In this document: one piece after another, positions 18,511-27,224 of the stretch | Layout: each line of letters starts with the position of its first letter | Position numbering within the stretch: the first letter of the stretch is position 1 | Origin: Arsenophonus sp. aPb | GTDB lineage: Bacteria; Pseudomonadota; Gammaproteobacteria; Enterobacterales; Enterobacteriaceae | DNA: 64,000 nucleotides | NCBI RefSeq assembly: GCF_029873475.1 | Contig: NZ_CP123499.1 | Span: 1,488,001 to 1,552,000, forward strand | Direction: 5' to 3' | Program-made: the position numbers and the translations under genes | The notes under the pieces: model-generated | Database searches by the model: none | Seen by the model: the letters and a program-made list of their open reading frames with translations, nothing else | Told to the model about the DNA's origin: nothing

Positions 18511-19485
18511 ATGTTACACAAAACAAAAAAAATTGTTCAAAAAATTATGGGAAAAAAACGCATTCTTGCTGGACTGTTATTCAGTTTTTTATCTACTGCT
18601 CATGCTGATGTTGTTACTTCAATTCGTCCGTTAGGTTTTATTGCCGCAGCTATTACTAATGGTGTCACTGATGTAAAAATATTATTGCCTGATGGTGCCT
18701 CACCCCATGACTACTCTTTAAAACCTTCCGATCTGGAAAAGATCAAGACCGCTGATCTTTTCATTTGGGTGGGATCAAATATGGAAACTTTTTTAGAGAA
18801 ACCATTAGCACAGTTACCCACTCAGAAACGGATCGCATTAACCAATGATCCGGCTATTAAAACACTCTTATTGAAAAGTAGTGATGAAAGCACACCGGTA
18901 AATAGTAAAAACGCTCATGGTCACGGTCACCAACATAATGTAATTCATAACCATCATTCACATGGTGAGTATAATATGCACATCTGGTTGTCACCAGACA
19001 TTGCACGTATTGCCGCGAACATTATCCACCATCGATTAGTGGTTTTATATCCTAAGTATAAAGACCAGTTGGACGTAAACCTTCGTAAATTCGATGAGAA
19101 ATTGACGCAAACTGATAAAAATATTGCTAAGATGTTACAGTCGGTTGGAGATAAGCGATATTTTGTTTTTCATGATGCCTATGGTTACTTTGAAAAACGT
19201 TATCATTTAGCCTCATTAGGTTATTTTACTATTAATCCTATCATTCAGCCTGGCGCCCAAAGACTATATCAAATAAGAACAATGTTGGCTCAGAAAAAAG
19301 CAGTTTGTGTTTTTGCTGAACCACAATTTAGGCCAGCGGTGATTAAAGCTGTTATAAAAGATACCGATGTACGAATGGGGACATTAGATCCATTAGGGAG
19401 CGGCATCGGATTAAGTAAGGATAGCTATGTAGAATTTTTAACAGCGTTATCTAATCAATTTAAGAGCTGCCTGGATAAAAACTAG
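18511..19485 (+). CDS. znuA: Periplasmic zinc-binding protein ZnuA
   Basis: This 324-residue cluster A-I binding protein delivers zinc to ZnuBC. The signal peptide ends near AHA at 30-32. Zinc ligands include H66 in GASPHDYSL and H157 in NMHIWLSP. A histidine-rich loop is at about 136-151 (HGHGHQHNVIHNHHSH). The late segment VFAEPQFRPAVI is conserved. The start at 18511 gives a slightly long N-region; M13 is possible but lacks a ribosome site. Confidence 0.95.
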   Translation: MLHKTKKIVQKIMGKKRILAGLLFSFLSTAHADVVTSIRPLGFIAAAITNGVTDVKILLPDGASPHDYSLKPSDLEKIKTADLFIWVGSNMETFLEKPLAQLPTQKRIALTNDPAIKTLLLKSSDESTPVNSKNAHGHGHQHNVIHNHHSHGEYNMHIWLSPDIARIAANIIHHRLVVLYPKYKDQLDVNLRKFDEKLTQTDKNIAKMLQSVGDKRYFVFHDAYGYFEKRYHLASLGYFTINPIIQPGAQRLYQIRTMLAQKKAVCVFAEPQFRPAVIKAVIKDTDVRMGTLDPLGSGIGLSKDSYVEFLTALSNQFKSCLDKN

Positions 19486-19499
19486 AAGGAATGTAATAC

Positions 19500-20855
19500 G
19501 TGCAGCAGATGGCGAAGACTATCGTTCAGGTATATGGCAATCTGCCTAAACCGCATAAAATTATGCTAGGCACATTGACTATAGCAACATTGGCTGTCGC
19601 AATTTGGCGGCCTGTTGTCATTCAACCCGATGATAAAGATGAAAATGTCTCACAAGAATCGCCAATAAAACCGGGTATAATTCTTGATAACAAAGATAAT
19701 AGTGAAAGCGATACCAGCCAGATAGATAGCTCAGATACTGATGATATTATCACCGATAGCAGCGAACAGTTACCCGATGAAGGGGTAACTGATGAAAAAG
19801 GCGCTGATACACCCGATGAACATGTTGTTTCAAACGGTGATAATCTGACTAGTATTTTAACTCAGTATGGTCTAGATGCAGGCGATGTTGCGGCACTTTC
19901 TAATCAACACCGCGCTTTGCGTAATTTGCAAATAGGTCAAACGTTAAGCTGGGAATTGAATAAAGATGGAGAATTACAGACACTAACATGGATTATTTCG
20001 CAGCGTGAAACCCGCGTCTATACACGCCAAGGTATCTCTAGTACTTTTAATGAAGAGAAACAAATTCGTCAAGGCGTTTGGGCTGATAAAGTTATCCAAG
20101 GCAAAATAAACGGTAACTTTACATCTAGTGCAGTTAATGCAGGCTTAACTTATAATGAAGCACGTGAAGTGTCTAAAGCACTACAATGGCAGATTGATTT
20201 GCGCAAACTAAAGACTGGCGATAAATTTACGGTCTTGCTAAGTCGCGAAATGCTTGATGGTCACAGTGAACAAAGTCGCTTGTTAGGTGTTCATTTATTA
20301 ACTAATGGTAAGAATTACTATGCTTTTAGAGCGGAAAATGGGCGCTATTATGATAGTGAAGCTAATGGCTTAGAGCGAGGCTTCTTACGTTATCCTACCG
20401 CTAAAACTTTTAGAGTCTCTTCTCCTTTTAGTTTGCGTCGTGTAAATCCAGTAACAGGACGTCCTGCTCCTCATCAGGGAGTAGATTTTTCTATGCCCGT
20501 TGGGACGCCAATACTAGCGGTTGGTGATGGTGAAGTTATTGTCGCGAAATATAGTGGAGCGGCCGGTAATTTTATTGCTATTCGCCATGGTCGTCAGTAT
20601 ACCACTCGTTATATGCATCTACGTAAATTATTGGTGAAGCCAGGTCAGAAAGTAAAAAGAGGTGAACGCATTGCATTATCAGGTAATACTGGACGTACTA
20701 CCGGCCCACATCTTCATTATGAATTATGGTTTAATCAACGCGCAGTCAATCCATTAACGGCTAATTTACCTCACTCAGGGGGATTAACAGGGAAAGATCG
20801 TCAACTCTTTTTGGCATCTGTTAAAGAAAATAAATCGAAACTGGCAACCAATTAA
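19500..20855 (+). CDS. mepM: Murein DD-endopeptidase MepM
   Basis: MepM cleaves D-Ala-mDAP cross-links so that peptidoglycan can expand. This 451-residue protein starts with GTG at 19500 (AAGGA upstream; MQQMAK aligns with E. coli MQQIAR). It has an N-terminal membrane anchor (about 20-37), an acidic linker, a LysM-like segment (about 108-151) and a C-terminal M23 domain. The zinc residues H325/D329 (HQGVD) and HLH at 404-406 are present. It follows znuA by 14 bp, as in E. coli, linking zinc uptake and a zinc enzyme. Confidence 0.95.
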   Translation: MQQMAKTIVQVYGNLPKPHKIMLGTLTIATLAVAIWRPVVIQPDDKDENVSQESPIKPGIILDNKDNSESDTSQIDSSDTDDIITDSSEQLPDEGVTDEKGADTPDEHVVSNGDNLTSILTQYGLDAGDVAALSNQHRALRNLQIGQTLSWELNKDGELQTLTWIISQRETRVYTRQGISSTFNEEKQIRQGVWADKVIQGKINGNFTSSAVNAGLTYNEAREVSKALQWQIDLRKLKTGDKFTVLLSREMLDGHSEQSRLLGVHLLTNGKNYYAFRAENGRYYDSEANGLERGFLRYPTAKTFRVSSPFSLRRVNPVTGRPAPHQGVDFSMPVGTPILAVGDGEVIVAKYSGAAGNFIAIRHGRQYTTRYMHLRKLLVKPGQKVKRGERIALSGNTGRTTGPHLHYELWFNQRAVNPLTANLPHSGGLTGKDRQLFLASVKENKSKLATN

Positions 20856-20991
20856 TGGAATTTTTGTTAGCTAATTAGGTTGTGAAATAGCATTTTATTT
20901 ACGGCCGTAATTATTTTTCTGTAAATCATAAGGTTAATATTATAATGTGTCTCAGACTTTAGATTTTTATACGTTGTATTTGAGTGTACTA

Positions 20992-21966
20992 ATGAATAAA
21001 GAACAGGATACAGATAGTAAACTTGGTTATATTCCTACTTTTCATCGTTTTTACCTACATCCCAAATATTGGGGGATGTGGGGTGGTGCGTTGCTATTAG
21101 CGATTACAGCTTATTTACCTTCTAAGTTACGCGATCCATTACTGGCAAAAATAGGTAAGTTAATTGGTAGATTAGCAACAGGCTCCCGTAGGCGGGCAAA
21201 AATTAATTTACTCTATTGTTTTCCTGAATTGACAGAGCAGCAAAGAGAAAAATATGTTGATGAAATGTTTGCTGTGGCACCGCAATCTTTTGCTATATTG
21301 GCTGAATTAGTTTTACGTGGCGTAGATAATACTTTAGCGCGTACGCATTGGCATAATGAGCAGATTATTGAACGACTGAAAGAACAACAACGTAATATTA
21401 TTTTTATGGTACCTCATGGTTGGGCGGTTGATATTCCTGCCATGTTATTGGCAGCTCGAGGTCAAAAAATGGCGGCCATGTTTCATCATCAAAAGGATCC
21501 GGTAGCCGATTATTTATGGAATAAAGCACGTCATCATTTTGGTGGTCGTTTACATTCTCGTGAAGCGGGTATCAAACCGTTTATTGCCAGTGTTAGGCAA
21601 GGTTATTGGGGATTTTATTTACCTGATCAAGATCATGGTAAAGAACATAGTGAATTTGTTAATTTTTTTGCAACCTATAAGGCAACCTTACCGGCAGTAG
21701 GGCGGTTGAAGAAGGTATGCCAAGCGGAGATTGTACCGTTATTTCCGGTTTATGATTATAAAACTCACCAATTACATATTTATATCCGTGAACCAATGGC
21801 TGATATTGCACAACAGAGTAATCATTATATTGCCAGGCGCATGAACGAAGAGTTGGAATATTTAGTTAAACCTTATCTAGCACAATATACTTGGATATTA
21901 AAATTATTAAAAACACGCCAAGCCGGTGAAATAGAGCCATATTGTCGTGATGATCTTTATCGATAA
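20992..21966 (+). CDS. lpxM: Lipid A myristoyltransferase LpxM
   Basis: LpxM adds the last secondary acyl chain to lipid A at the inner membrane. With the ATG at 20992 the protein is 324 residues (E. coli 323). The catalytic HX4D motif is H142-D147 in VPHGWAVDIPAML, and YLPDQDHGKEHSEFV and FFATYKATLPA are conserved. A GTG at 20947 gives 15 extra residues and has AAGG upstream, so the start is not fully certain. Full acylation of lipid A is therefore predicted. Confidence 0.93.
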   Translation: MNKEQDTDSKLGYIPTFHRFYLHPKYWGMWGGALLLAITAYLPSKLRDPLLAKIGKLIGRLATGSRRRAKINLLYCFPELTEQQREKYVDEMFAVAPQSFAILAELVLRGVDNTLARTHWHNEQIIERLKEQQRNIIFMVPHGWAVDIPAMLLAARGQKMAAMFHHQKDPVADYLWNKARHHFGGRLHSREAGIKPFIASVRQGYWGFYLPDQDHGKEHSEFVNFFATYKATLPAVGRLKKVCQAEIVPLFPVYDYKTHQLHIYIREPMADIAQQSNHYIARRMNEELEYLVKPYLAQYTWILKLLKTRQAGEIEPYCRDDLYR

Positions 21967-21971
21967 AGATG

Positions 21972-21994
21972 CCGCTTGAGAGTTTATCAAGCGG
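21972..21994. terminator. Shared terminator lpxM / TPS gene
   Basis: CCGCTTGA and TCAAGCGG form a perfect 8-bp stem between the convergent lpxM and first TPS gene. A similar hairpin with the same TATCAAGCGG arm occurs at 23104-23132 after the neighbouring TPS copy. Confidence 0.65.
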
Positions 21995-22010
21995 TTAAAT
22001 AGTTACTGGT

Positions 22011-23036
22011 TTAGTAAGTTAGTTTTGTTATCTTTATATTTTTATCCTGTTGACCGAATGGCAAATAGCTCTGTTTAAAACCGATTTTGCCTTTAGTTGC
22101 GCTAATCCTTCCATTGTAATGATTAACTAGATGTTTAGTAGAAATATACATACCCGATAGTGGTGATGTATCAGTGTTTTCATATGCCATTATGCTACCT
22201 TCATTGATGATATGATCCGCATTAACATTCATAATATCATGCGTGATAATTGAACCTTGATTATGTAAATTTAATCCCTCACCATTAAAAATAGTTAGTT
22301 TGTTAGCGTAAATTTGACTGCTTTTACCGATGGTAAATTTTGTTGCTATTTTTTCACCAGTCATGATTGCTCTGCCAGCAAAATCAAGATAGTGATAAGT
22401 ATTGTAATTACCTATAGCATAATGTTGTTCTGCAACGTGAATATTGGCATTATCTTTTAATTGTACTTGCCCGGCATAGACAAATAGTTTGGCTAATAAA
22501 TTGTTTTTTTGATCAGTAAAATTGCCATCGCTGTGGATGCCTTTACCAGCAAAAATTATTTTCCCTTTATTGGTGTGATAGCTAATGGTTTTATTAATAT
22601 AAAACAACCGGCCGACAATTAGATCAACTGCCGTTGCATTAGTAAATTGACAGCCATTGCAGGTAATACCATTAGGATTGACGATAACAACTTTAGCCGG
22701 TGTACCTTTTATATTTAGCACGCCATTTAATTTTGTTTTGCTGTTAGAAGTGACTTCATTAATAATCCATTTTGCTGCTCCAGTTCTTTGCTTGAGCATA
22801 TTTTTATTTTGGCTTGCATCATTGTTGAGGTGTGTTATGACATTTCTTAGAGTATAAAATTGTTTATATTGATTATATGAAATACCATTATTATCCGGAG
22901 CTTTGATATCGATATTCATTTCGGTTGGTTTAAGTATGCTAAGTTCACTTATTTTTTTATTATTGGCAAATGAATTTGTTGATAGTAAAAGAATTGTTAT
23001 AAGCCAATAATTAAATATATATTTTATAATTATCAT
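22011..23036 (-). CDS. Stand-alone TPS-domain exoprotein (haemagglutinin N-terminal domain), copy 1
   Basis: This 341-residue protein has a signal peptide (about 1-24, ending NSFA) followed by one haemagglutination-activity/TPS domain. The hallmark is NPNGITCNGCQF with its CxxC pair, as in haemolysin-type TpsA proteins, and short beta-helix strands follow. Known TpsA exoproteins use this domain to pass through a TpsB pore and carry a long beta-helix or toxin behind it. Here the protein ends just after the TPS domain. No TpsB gene is near. It may be a decayed adhesin, or a small exoprotein that uses a distant TpsB. It is tandem with the broken copy at 23343-24390. Confidence 0.78.
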   Translation of the reverse strand: MIIIKYIFNYWLITILLLSTNSFANNKKISELSILKPTEMNIDIKAPDNNGISYNQYKQFYTLRNVITHLNNDASQNKNMLKQRTGAAKWIINEVTSNSKTKLNGVLNIKGTPAKVVIVNPNGITCNGCQFTNATAVDLIVGRLFYINKTISYHTNKGKIIFAGKGIHSDGNFTDQKNNLLAKLFVYAGQVQLKDNANIHVAEQHYAIGNYNTYHYLDFAGRAIMTGEKIATKFTIGKSSQIYANKLTIFNGEGLNLHNQGSIITHDIMNVNADHIINEGSIMAYENTDTSPLSGMYISTKHLVNHYNGRISATKGKIGFKQSYLPFGQQDKNIKITKLTY

Positions 23037-23342
23037 ATTAGATCCTTTTAAATAAATAATGTATTGAATTATTTGTTAATAAAGTTTACCATAATGATAA
23101 AAAACACCACTTAATATTTTATCAAGCGGTGTAATATAATGATACTAATTTATTTATAACATGTTTTACTGTTTTTAATTAGATAGAAAATTTAATTAAT
23201 TAAAAAATAATATTATTTATGAAATAAAATGCCTAATAAAACTATTGGATATTTTGTTAATCAATTAAATTATGGCTAAGCAACTTATTAATTAAGTTTA
23301 GAAAAAAATTTTTTATATTTTTATCAAAATAACCTTTTTCTT
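23037..23342. other. AT-rich spacer between the TPS copies
   Basis: This 306-bp spacer contains a hairpin at 23104-23132 (ACACCACTT/AAGCGGTGT, one mismatch) resembling the one after copy 1. The remainder is nearly all A and T. No ORF or RNA gene is seen. The repeated hairpin supports duplication of a gene-plus-terminator unit. Confidence 0.5.
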
Positions 23343-24390
23343 TTAAGTTTCAAGCGTAACGATACCTTCAGATGCTTTAATGCCGGCATCTTGGTGATTA
23401 ATTAAATGTTTAGTCTTAATGTTTATTGAAGATGGAATAGTATATTCATTATCCTCAATAGTGCCATAAGCTGCAATTATATGTTTATTAATGATATGAT
23501 CTGCTTTAATCGACATATCACCTATATCCTCCTTATTAGCAACAACCGTAATTGCCCCATTATTATTTAAATATGCTCCTTCACTAGTAAAAATCCTGAG
23601 TTGATTAGCGTGAATTTGGCTGTTTTTTTCAAGTGTAAATGTTGTTTTTTCGCCGACTACACCTAAATTTCTTCTATTACTATAATTATTAAAAGCATCA
23701 ATTTCTGTTTTAACATTACCAATAGCATAAAATTGCTTAGCGACATTAACTTTGGCACCATTATTAAAGCGAACATTTCCGGCGTATACCGCGAGATTGG
23801 ATAAAAATTTGTTCTTTTCATCTATTGATGAACCTCCATTTCCCCATATACCTAAATCTGTAAAAATTATTTTTCCTTTGTCTGTCTGATAGTTTATTTT
23901 TTTATTTGCATAATTCATTTTACCGACAACTAAATCAACTCCAGTTGTATTGCTAAATTGGCAGTTGTTGCAGCTAATGCCATTAGGATTAACAATAACA
24001 ATTTTTGCTGGCGATCCTTTTATCTGTAGTAAACCATGTAAATTTGTTTTTTCGGCGGAATTAACTTGGTTAATAATTAATTTTGTTGATTGTGATCCTA
24101 AAGTAAGCATATTTTTATTTTGCTTTGCATCTTTATTAAGCTGCACTGTTACACCTTTTCTCGTATTAAATCGTAAAAATTTATTATGTGATACGTCGTT
24201 ATTATCTGGCACGTTAATATCAATATTAACTTCACCTTAATTAGATATTATAAGTTTATTTGGTTTGTTTTTTCTGATGGAGAATCAATTATTATTCCAT
24301 TATATATTATTCCTTTATTGGTTGCTAATGTTGGCGTTGATAATAGACTAAGAAATAATAAGGAATAGGCAAAGTTATTTTTTTGTGCAT
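23343..24390 (-). pseudogene. TPS-domain exoprotein copy 2, broken at the 5' end
   Basis: A 289-codon open frame (23343-24212) encodes a TPS domain with NPNGISCNNCQF, clearly related to copy 1, but has no signal peptide. Upstream, an ATG at 24390 with AAAGGG eight bases away begins M-H-K-K and then hits seven adenines. In that frame it stops after 21 codons. One more adenine would give a good signal peptide (NNFAYSLLFLSLLSTPTLA). That second frame also ends before the body, and a TAA sits directly ahead of the GEVNID segment. At least two lesions are therefore needed. It may be expressed only as a non-secreted fragment from GTG at 24212. Confidence 0.75.
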
Positions 24391-24624
24391 ATTTAAATCC
24401 CTTTAATAAATAAATGCTAAAGAAAGTCTTTTCCTTTAGTGAGAAGGAAAGTAAAAAAAAGTCAGTTGTTTTGTTAATTAAAATCGAAATTTTATTAGTT
24501 TAATTAATTTAATATTTAATTATTTTATATTTATCTTTTTTCTAATTCATAGGTAAAAAATAATAATGACTAAATTATAAAAATATAATAAAAGAAAATG
24601 ATAGTAATAACTTTATGTAATAAA
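24391..24624. other. AT-rich region between pykA and TPS copy 2
   Basis: This region contains the ribosome site and presumably the promoter of TPS copy 2. The rest is low-complexity A/T. No additional gene is seen. Confidence 0.4.
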
Positions 24625-24647
24625 AACCCCGTATATATAACGGGGTT
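24625..24647 (-). terminator. Rho-independent terminator of pykA
   Basis: On the minus strand AACCCCG and CGGGGTT form a GC-rich stem followed by TTTTTA, 21 bp after the pykA stop codon. Confidence 0.85.
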
Positions 24648-24668
24648 AAACATATTGATCGCATGGAA

Positions 24669-26111
24669 TTATTCGACTTTTAATATCCGGCAGGTATTGG
24701 TGCTACCAATCTGACCCATTTGGTCGCCTTGTGTGACTAGGACCAAATCAGCAGGTTGAATATAATTTTTTTGCCGCAGGCATTGGATAGCATTTTTAAC
24801 GGCATTAATTGTGTTAGTCTCCTTATTACAATAAATTGGTGTTACGCCACGATAAAGTGCACACTGATTTAATATTTTTTCATGATAAGAGATAGAAAAG
24901 ATGGGTAAACCTGAGCTTATCCTAGACATCATACAAGCGGTACGGCCTGATTCTGTCATAGCTATAATCGCTTTTACCCCTTTTAAATGATTGGCTGCGT
25001 ACATAGCTGACATAGCAATCGCCTCTTCAATGTTGTCAAATAGATCATCGAGGTGATGTTTAGCAATATTGATGTCAGCCATTTTTTCTGCACCAAGGCA
25101 AACCCGAGCCATAGCTTCAACAGTTTCAGCCGGATATTGGCCGGCAGCAGTTTCGGCAGATAACATAACCCCGTCAGTACCATCCAGTACAGCATTAGCA
25201 ACGTCCATTACTTCAGCCCGAGTTGGCATCGGGTTTGTGATCATTGATTCCATCATTTGCGTGGCAGTGATGGCGATACGGTTTAGCTGGCGTGCCCGTC
25301 GTATCAGTTTCTTTTGTACGCCGACCAATTCCGGATCGCCGATCTCAACGCCCAGATCGCCTCGAGCAACCATGACCACATCGGAGGCTAAAATAATTTC
25401 GTCAATCACTTTATCACTGGCAACCGCTTCAGCTCGCTCTATTTTAGCCACAATTTGACAATCACAACCCGCTTCACGAGCTAGGCGGCGAGCATAGTTT
25501 AGGTCTTCAGCGCAGCGGGGAAAAGAAACCGCTAAATAATCGACACCAATCTGAGCTGCGGTCAAGATATCGGCTTTGTCTTTTTCAGTTAATGCTTCTG
25601 CGGATAGGCCGCCACCAAGTTTGTTGATCCCTTTATTATTTGATAGTTGTCCACCTACCGTCACTTCGGTTAGAATTTGTTGATCTTTTACCGTAAGTAC
25701 CTTTAATTGAACGCGTCCATCATCAAGTAACAGAATATCGCCTGGTGCCACATCATTGGGTAGACCTTGATAGTCAATGCCGACTTTTTCTTGATTACCT
25801 TCACCTTTGGCTAAATTGGCATCTAAAGTAAATTTATCACCGATATGAAGGAAAATTTTTCCTTCTTTAAATGTTGAAACGCGAATTTTAGGTCCTTGTA
25901 AATCACCAAGAATAGCGACATGTTGTGCTAACGATTTTGCAAGTTCACGTACTTTTTTTGCGCGTTGTAGGTGATCTTCTGCTGAGCCATGAGAAAAGTT
26001 TAAGCGAACAACGTTTGCGCCGGCTTTAATCACTTTTTCCAAATTATTATCACGATCAGTCGCGGGACCGAGAGTAGTAACAATTTTCGTTCTTCTAAGT
26101 CGTCTCGACAT
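24669..26111 (-). CDS. pykA: Pyruvate kinase II
   Basis: Pyruvate kinase converts phosphoenolpyruvate and ADP to pyruvate and ATP. The 480 residues equal E. coli PykA. It begins MSRRLRRTKIVTTLGPATDR and carries the active-site segment ITATQMMESMITNPMPTRAE and the metal/substrate residues around KIERAE and ARGDLGVE. The gene is intact and syntenic next to hexR and lpxM, although TPS genes now separate it from lpxM. Confidence 0.97.
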   Translation of the reverse strand: MSRRLRRTKIVTTLGPATDRDNNLEKVIKAGANVVRLNFSHGSAEDHLQRAKKVRELAKSLAQHVAILGDLQGPKIRVSTFKEGKIFLHIGDKFTLDANLAKGEGNQEKVGIDYQGLPNDVAPGDILLLDDGRVQLKVLTVKDQQILTEVTVGGQLSNNKGINKLGGGLSAEALTEKDKADILTAAQIGVDYLAVSFPRCAEDLNYARRLAREAGCDCQIVAKIERAEAVASDKVIDEIILASDVVMVARGDLGVEIGDPELVGVQKKLIRRARQLNRIAITATQMMESMITNPMPTRAEVMDVANAVLDGTDGVMLSAETAAGQYPAETVEAMARVCLGAEKMADINIAKHHLDDLFDNIEEAIAMSAMYAANHLKGVKAIIAMTESGRTACMMSRISSGLPIFSISYHEKILNQCALYRGVTPIYCNKETNTINAVKNAIQCLRQKNYIQPADLVLVTQGDQMGQIGSTNTCRILKVE

Positions 26112-26302
26112 TTATAACTCCGTTGACTTATTAAAATTGGTGTTGGTAGATAGGTTATTACACAGAAATGAAATTAATCCCTTTATTAAAGTGTGCTGTT
26201 GTATCATTTAAAGGCCTTAGATATAGAGAATATTTTTTTGTAATAAAACGAACAGATTTATAGTTTGTTGATATTGATCTGCTTTACTCAATGTAAATAG
26301 CA

Positions 26303-26884
26303 CTAGAGTTTATCAGGATATGTATCATGTAATATATCTTTTACGCGCTTTAAGTTATCTCTAAAATTTTGCCTTCGGCGTAAAATAAAGCCAGTTGCTA
26401 ACACATCTATTAATGTCAATTGTGCTAGTCGTAATACCATCGGCATGTAAATATTGGTATATGCTGCTGGGGAAGCTAAACCAAAGAAAGCGATCTTTTT
26501 TACTTGGGTTAATAAGTCTATAGCACGATTAATTCTTGTGGTATTTAGGTTATCTTTTACAATACCTAATTCAGCGATAGTTGATTCAAAAATTTTTTGC
26601 CTATGTGAAATGACAGTATCATCTGGATTAAGCAGACGGCTAACGTAAGATGTTCCATGGAGGAGGCTTTGTGTTAATCGTAATTTAAAATCAGGAAAAC
26701 CTTTAGTTTCCATTTTACGGCAAAGACGTTTTACAGTAGTTTCGCTCACATTAGCCAATTTAACTAGGGTTGCAATACGGAGGTGGATAGTATTTTTTGG
26801 GCTTGCAAGTACTAAATCGGCAACTTTCTTTTCTAATTTTCTAAGATATTCAAAGCTATTATTTATTTGTTCTAATATGTTCAT
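26303..26884 (-). CDS. hexR: HexR regulator with most of the SIS domain deleted
   Basis: E. coli HexR is an RpiR-family repressor of 289 residues with an N-terminal helix-turn-helix and a C-terminal SIS domain that senses 2-keto-3-deoxy-6-phosphogluconate. This protein has only 193 residues. Residues 1-137 align with the DNA-binding part and the first SIS strand (KKIAFFGLASPAA). It then jumps in frame at about residue 142 to the late segment TNIYMPMVLRLAQL, which lies some 85-90 residues further on in full-length HexR. FRDNLKRVKD follows. The DNA-binding domain is intact but the sugar-phosphate site is missing, so response to the effector should be lost. Divergent zwf is present; edd and eda are not. 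Confidence 0.85.
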   Translation of the reverse strand: MNILEQINNSFEYLRKLEKKVADLVLASPKNTIHLRIATLVKLANVSETTVKRLCRKMETKGFPDFKLRLTQSLLHGTSYVSRLLNPDDTVISHRQKIFESTIAELGIVKDNLNTTRINRAIDLLTQVKKIAFFGLASPAAYTNIYMPMVLRLAQLTLIDVLATGFILRRRQNFRDNLKRVKDILHDTYPDKL

Positions 26885-27224
26885 ACTGAAAAGCGACCTG
26901 TTTTACTAATATTGCAAAAGAGTGAAGTCCTGTTACTTAAGTCAAAATATACTACGCGTTGTTTGGTCAGTAATGAAAAAAAGAAAGTTATTAACTGGAT
27001 TTTATTAAAAATATGACGGGCGTCTAATTTACTTTGCATTTTAGTTTAATAAATATGAAGAAGTAAAAATTATATATAACTAATCAAATTTGTTGCGAAT
27101 TATTTTTTGAGCAAAATAAAATATCGTGGTTTTGTTTACCTGATCGAGTCAAAGAGGTACATTTATTTTCTCGATTGAGCTATTACAGCACTATAAAATT
27201 GGTGTTTAAGGAGAATCCCCTATC
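26885..27224. promoter_or_regulatory. Divergent region hexR/zwf
   Basis: This 340-bp AT-rich spacer separates hexR and zwf. It must hold both promoters. No clear HexR-type palindrome (TGTAATTAAATTACA-like) was recognised by eye, which fits altered HexR control but does not prove it. Confidence 0.4.

Noticed and set aside
25069..25458. 129-codon plus-strand ORF inside pykA
   Set aside because: It is antisense to a fully conserved pyruvate kinase and has no ribosome site or recognisable product.
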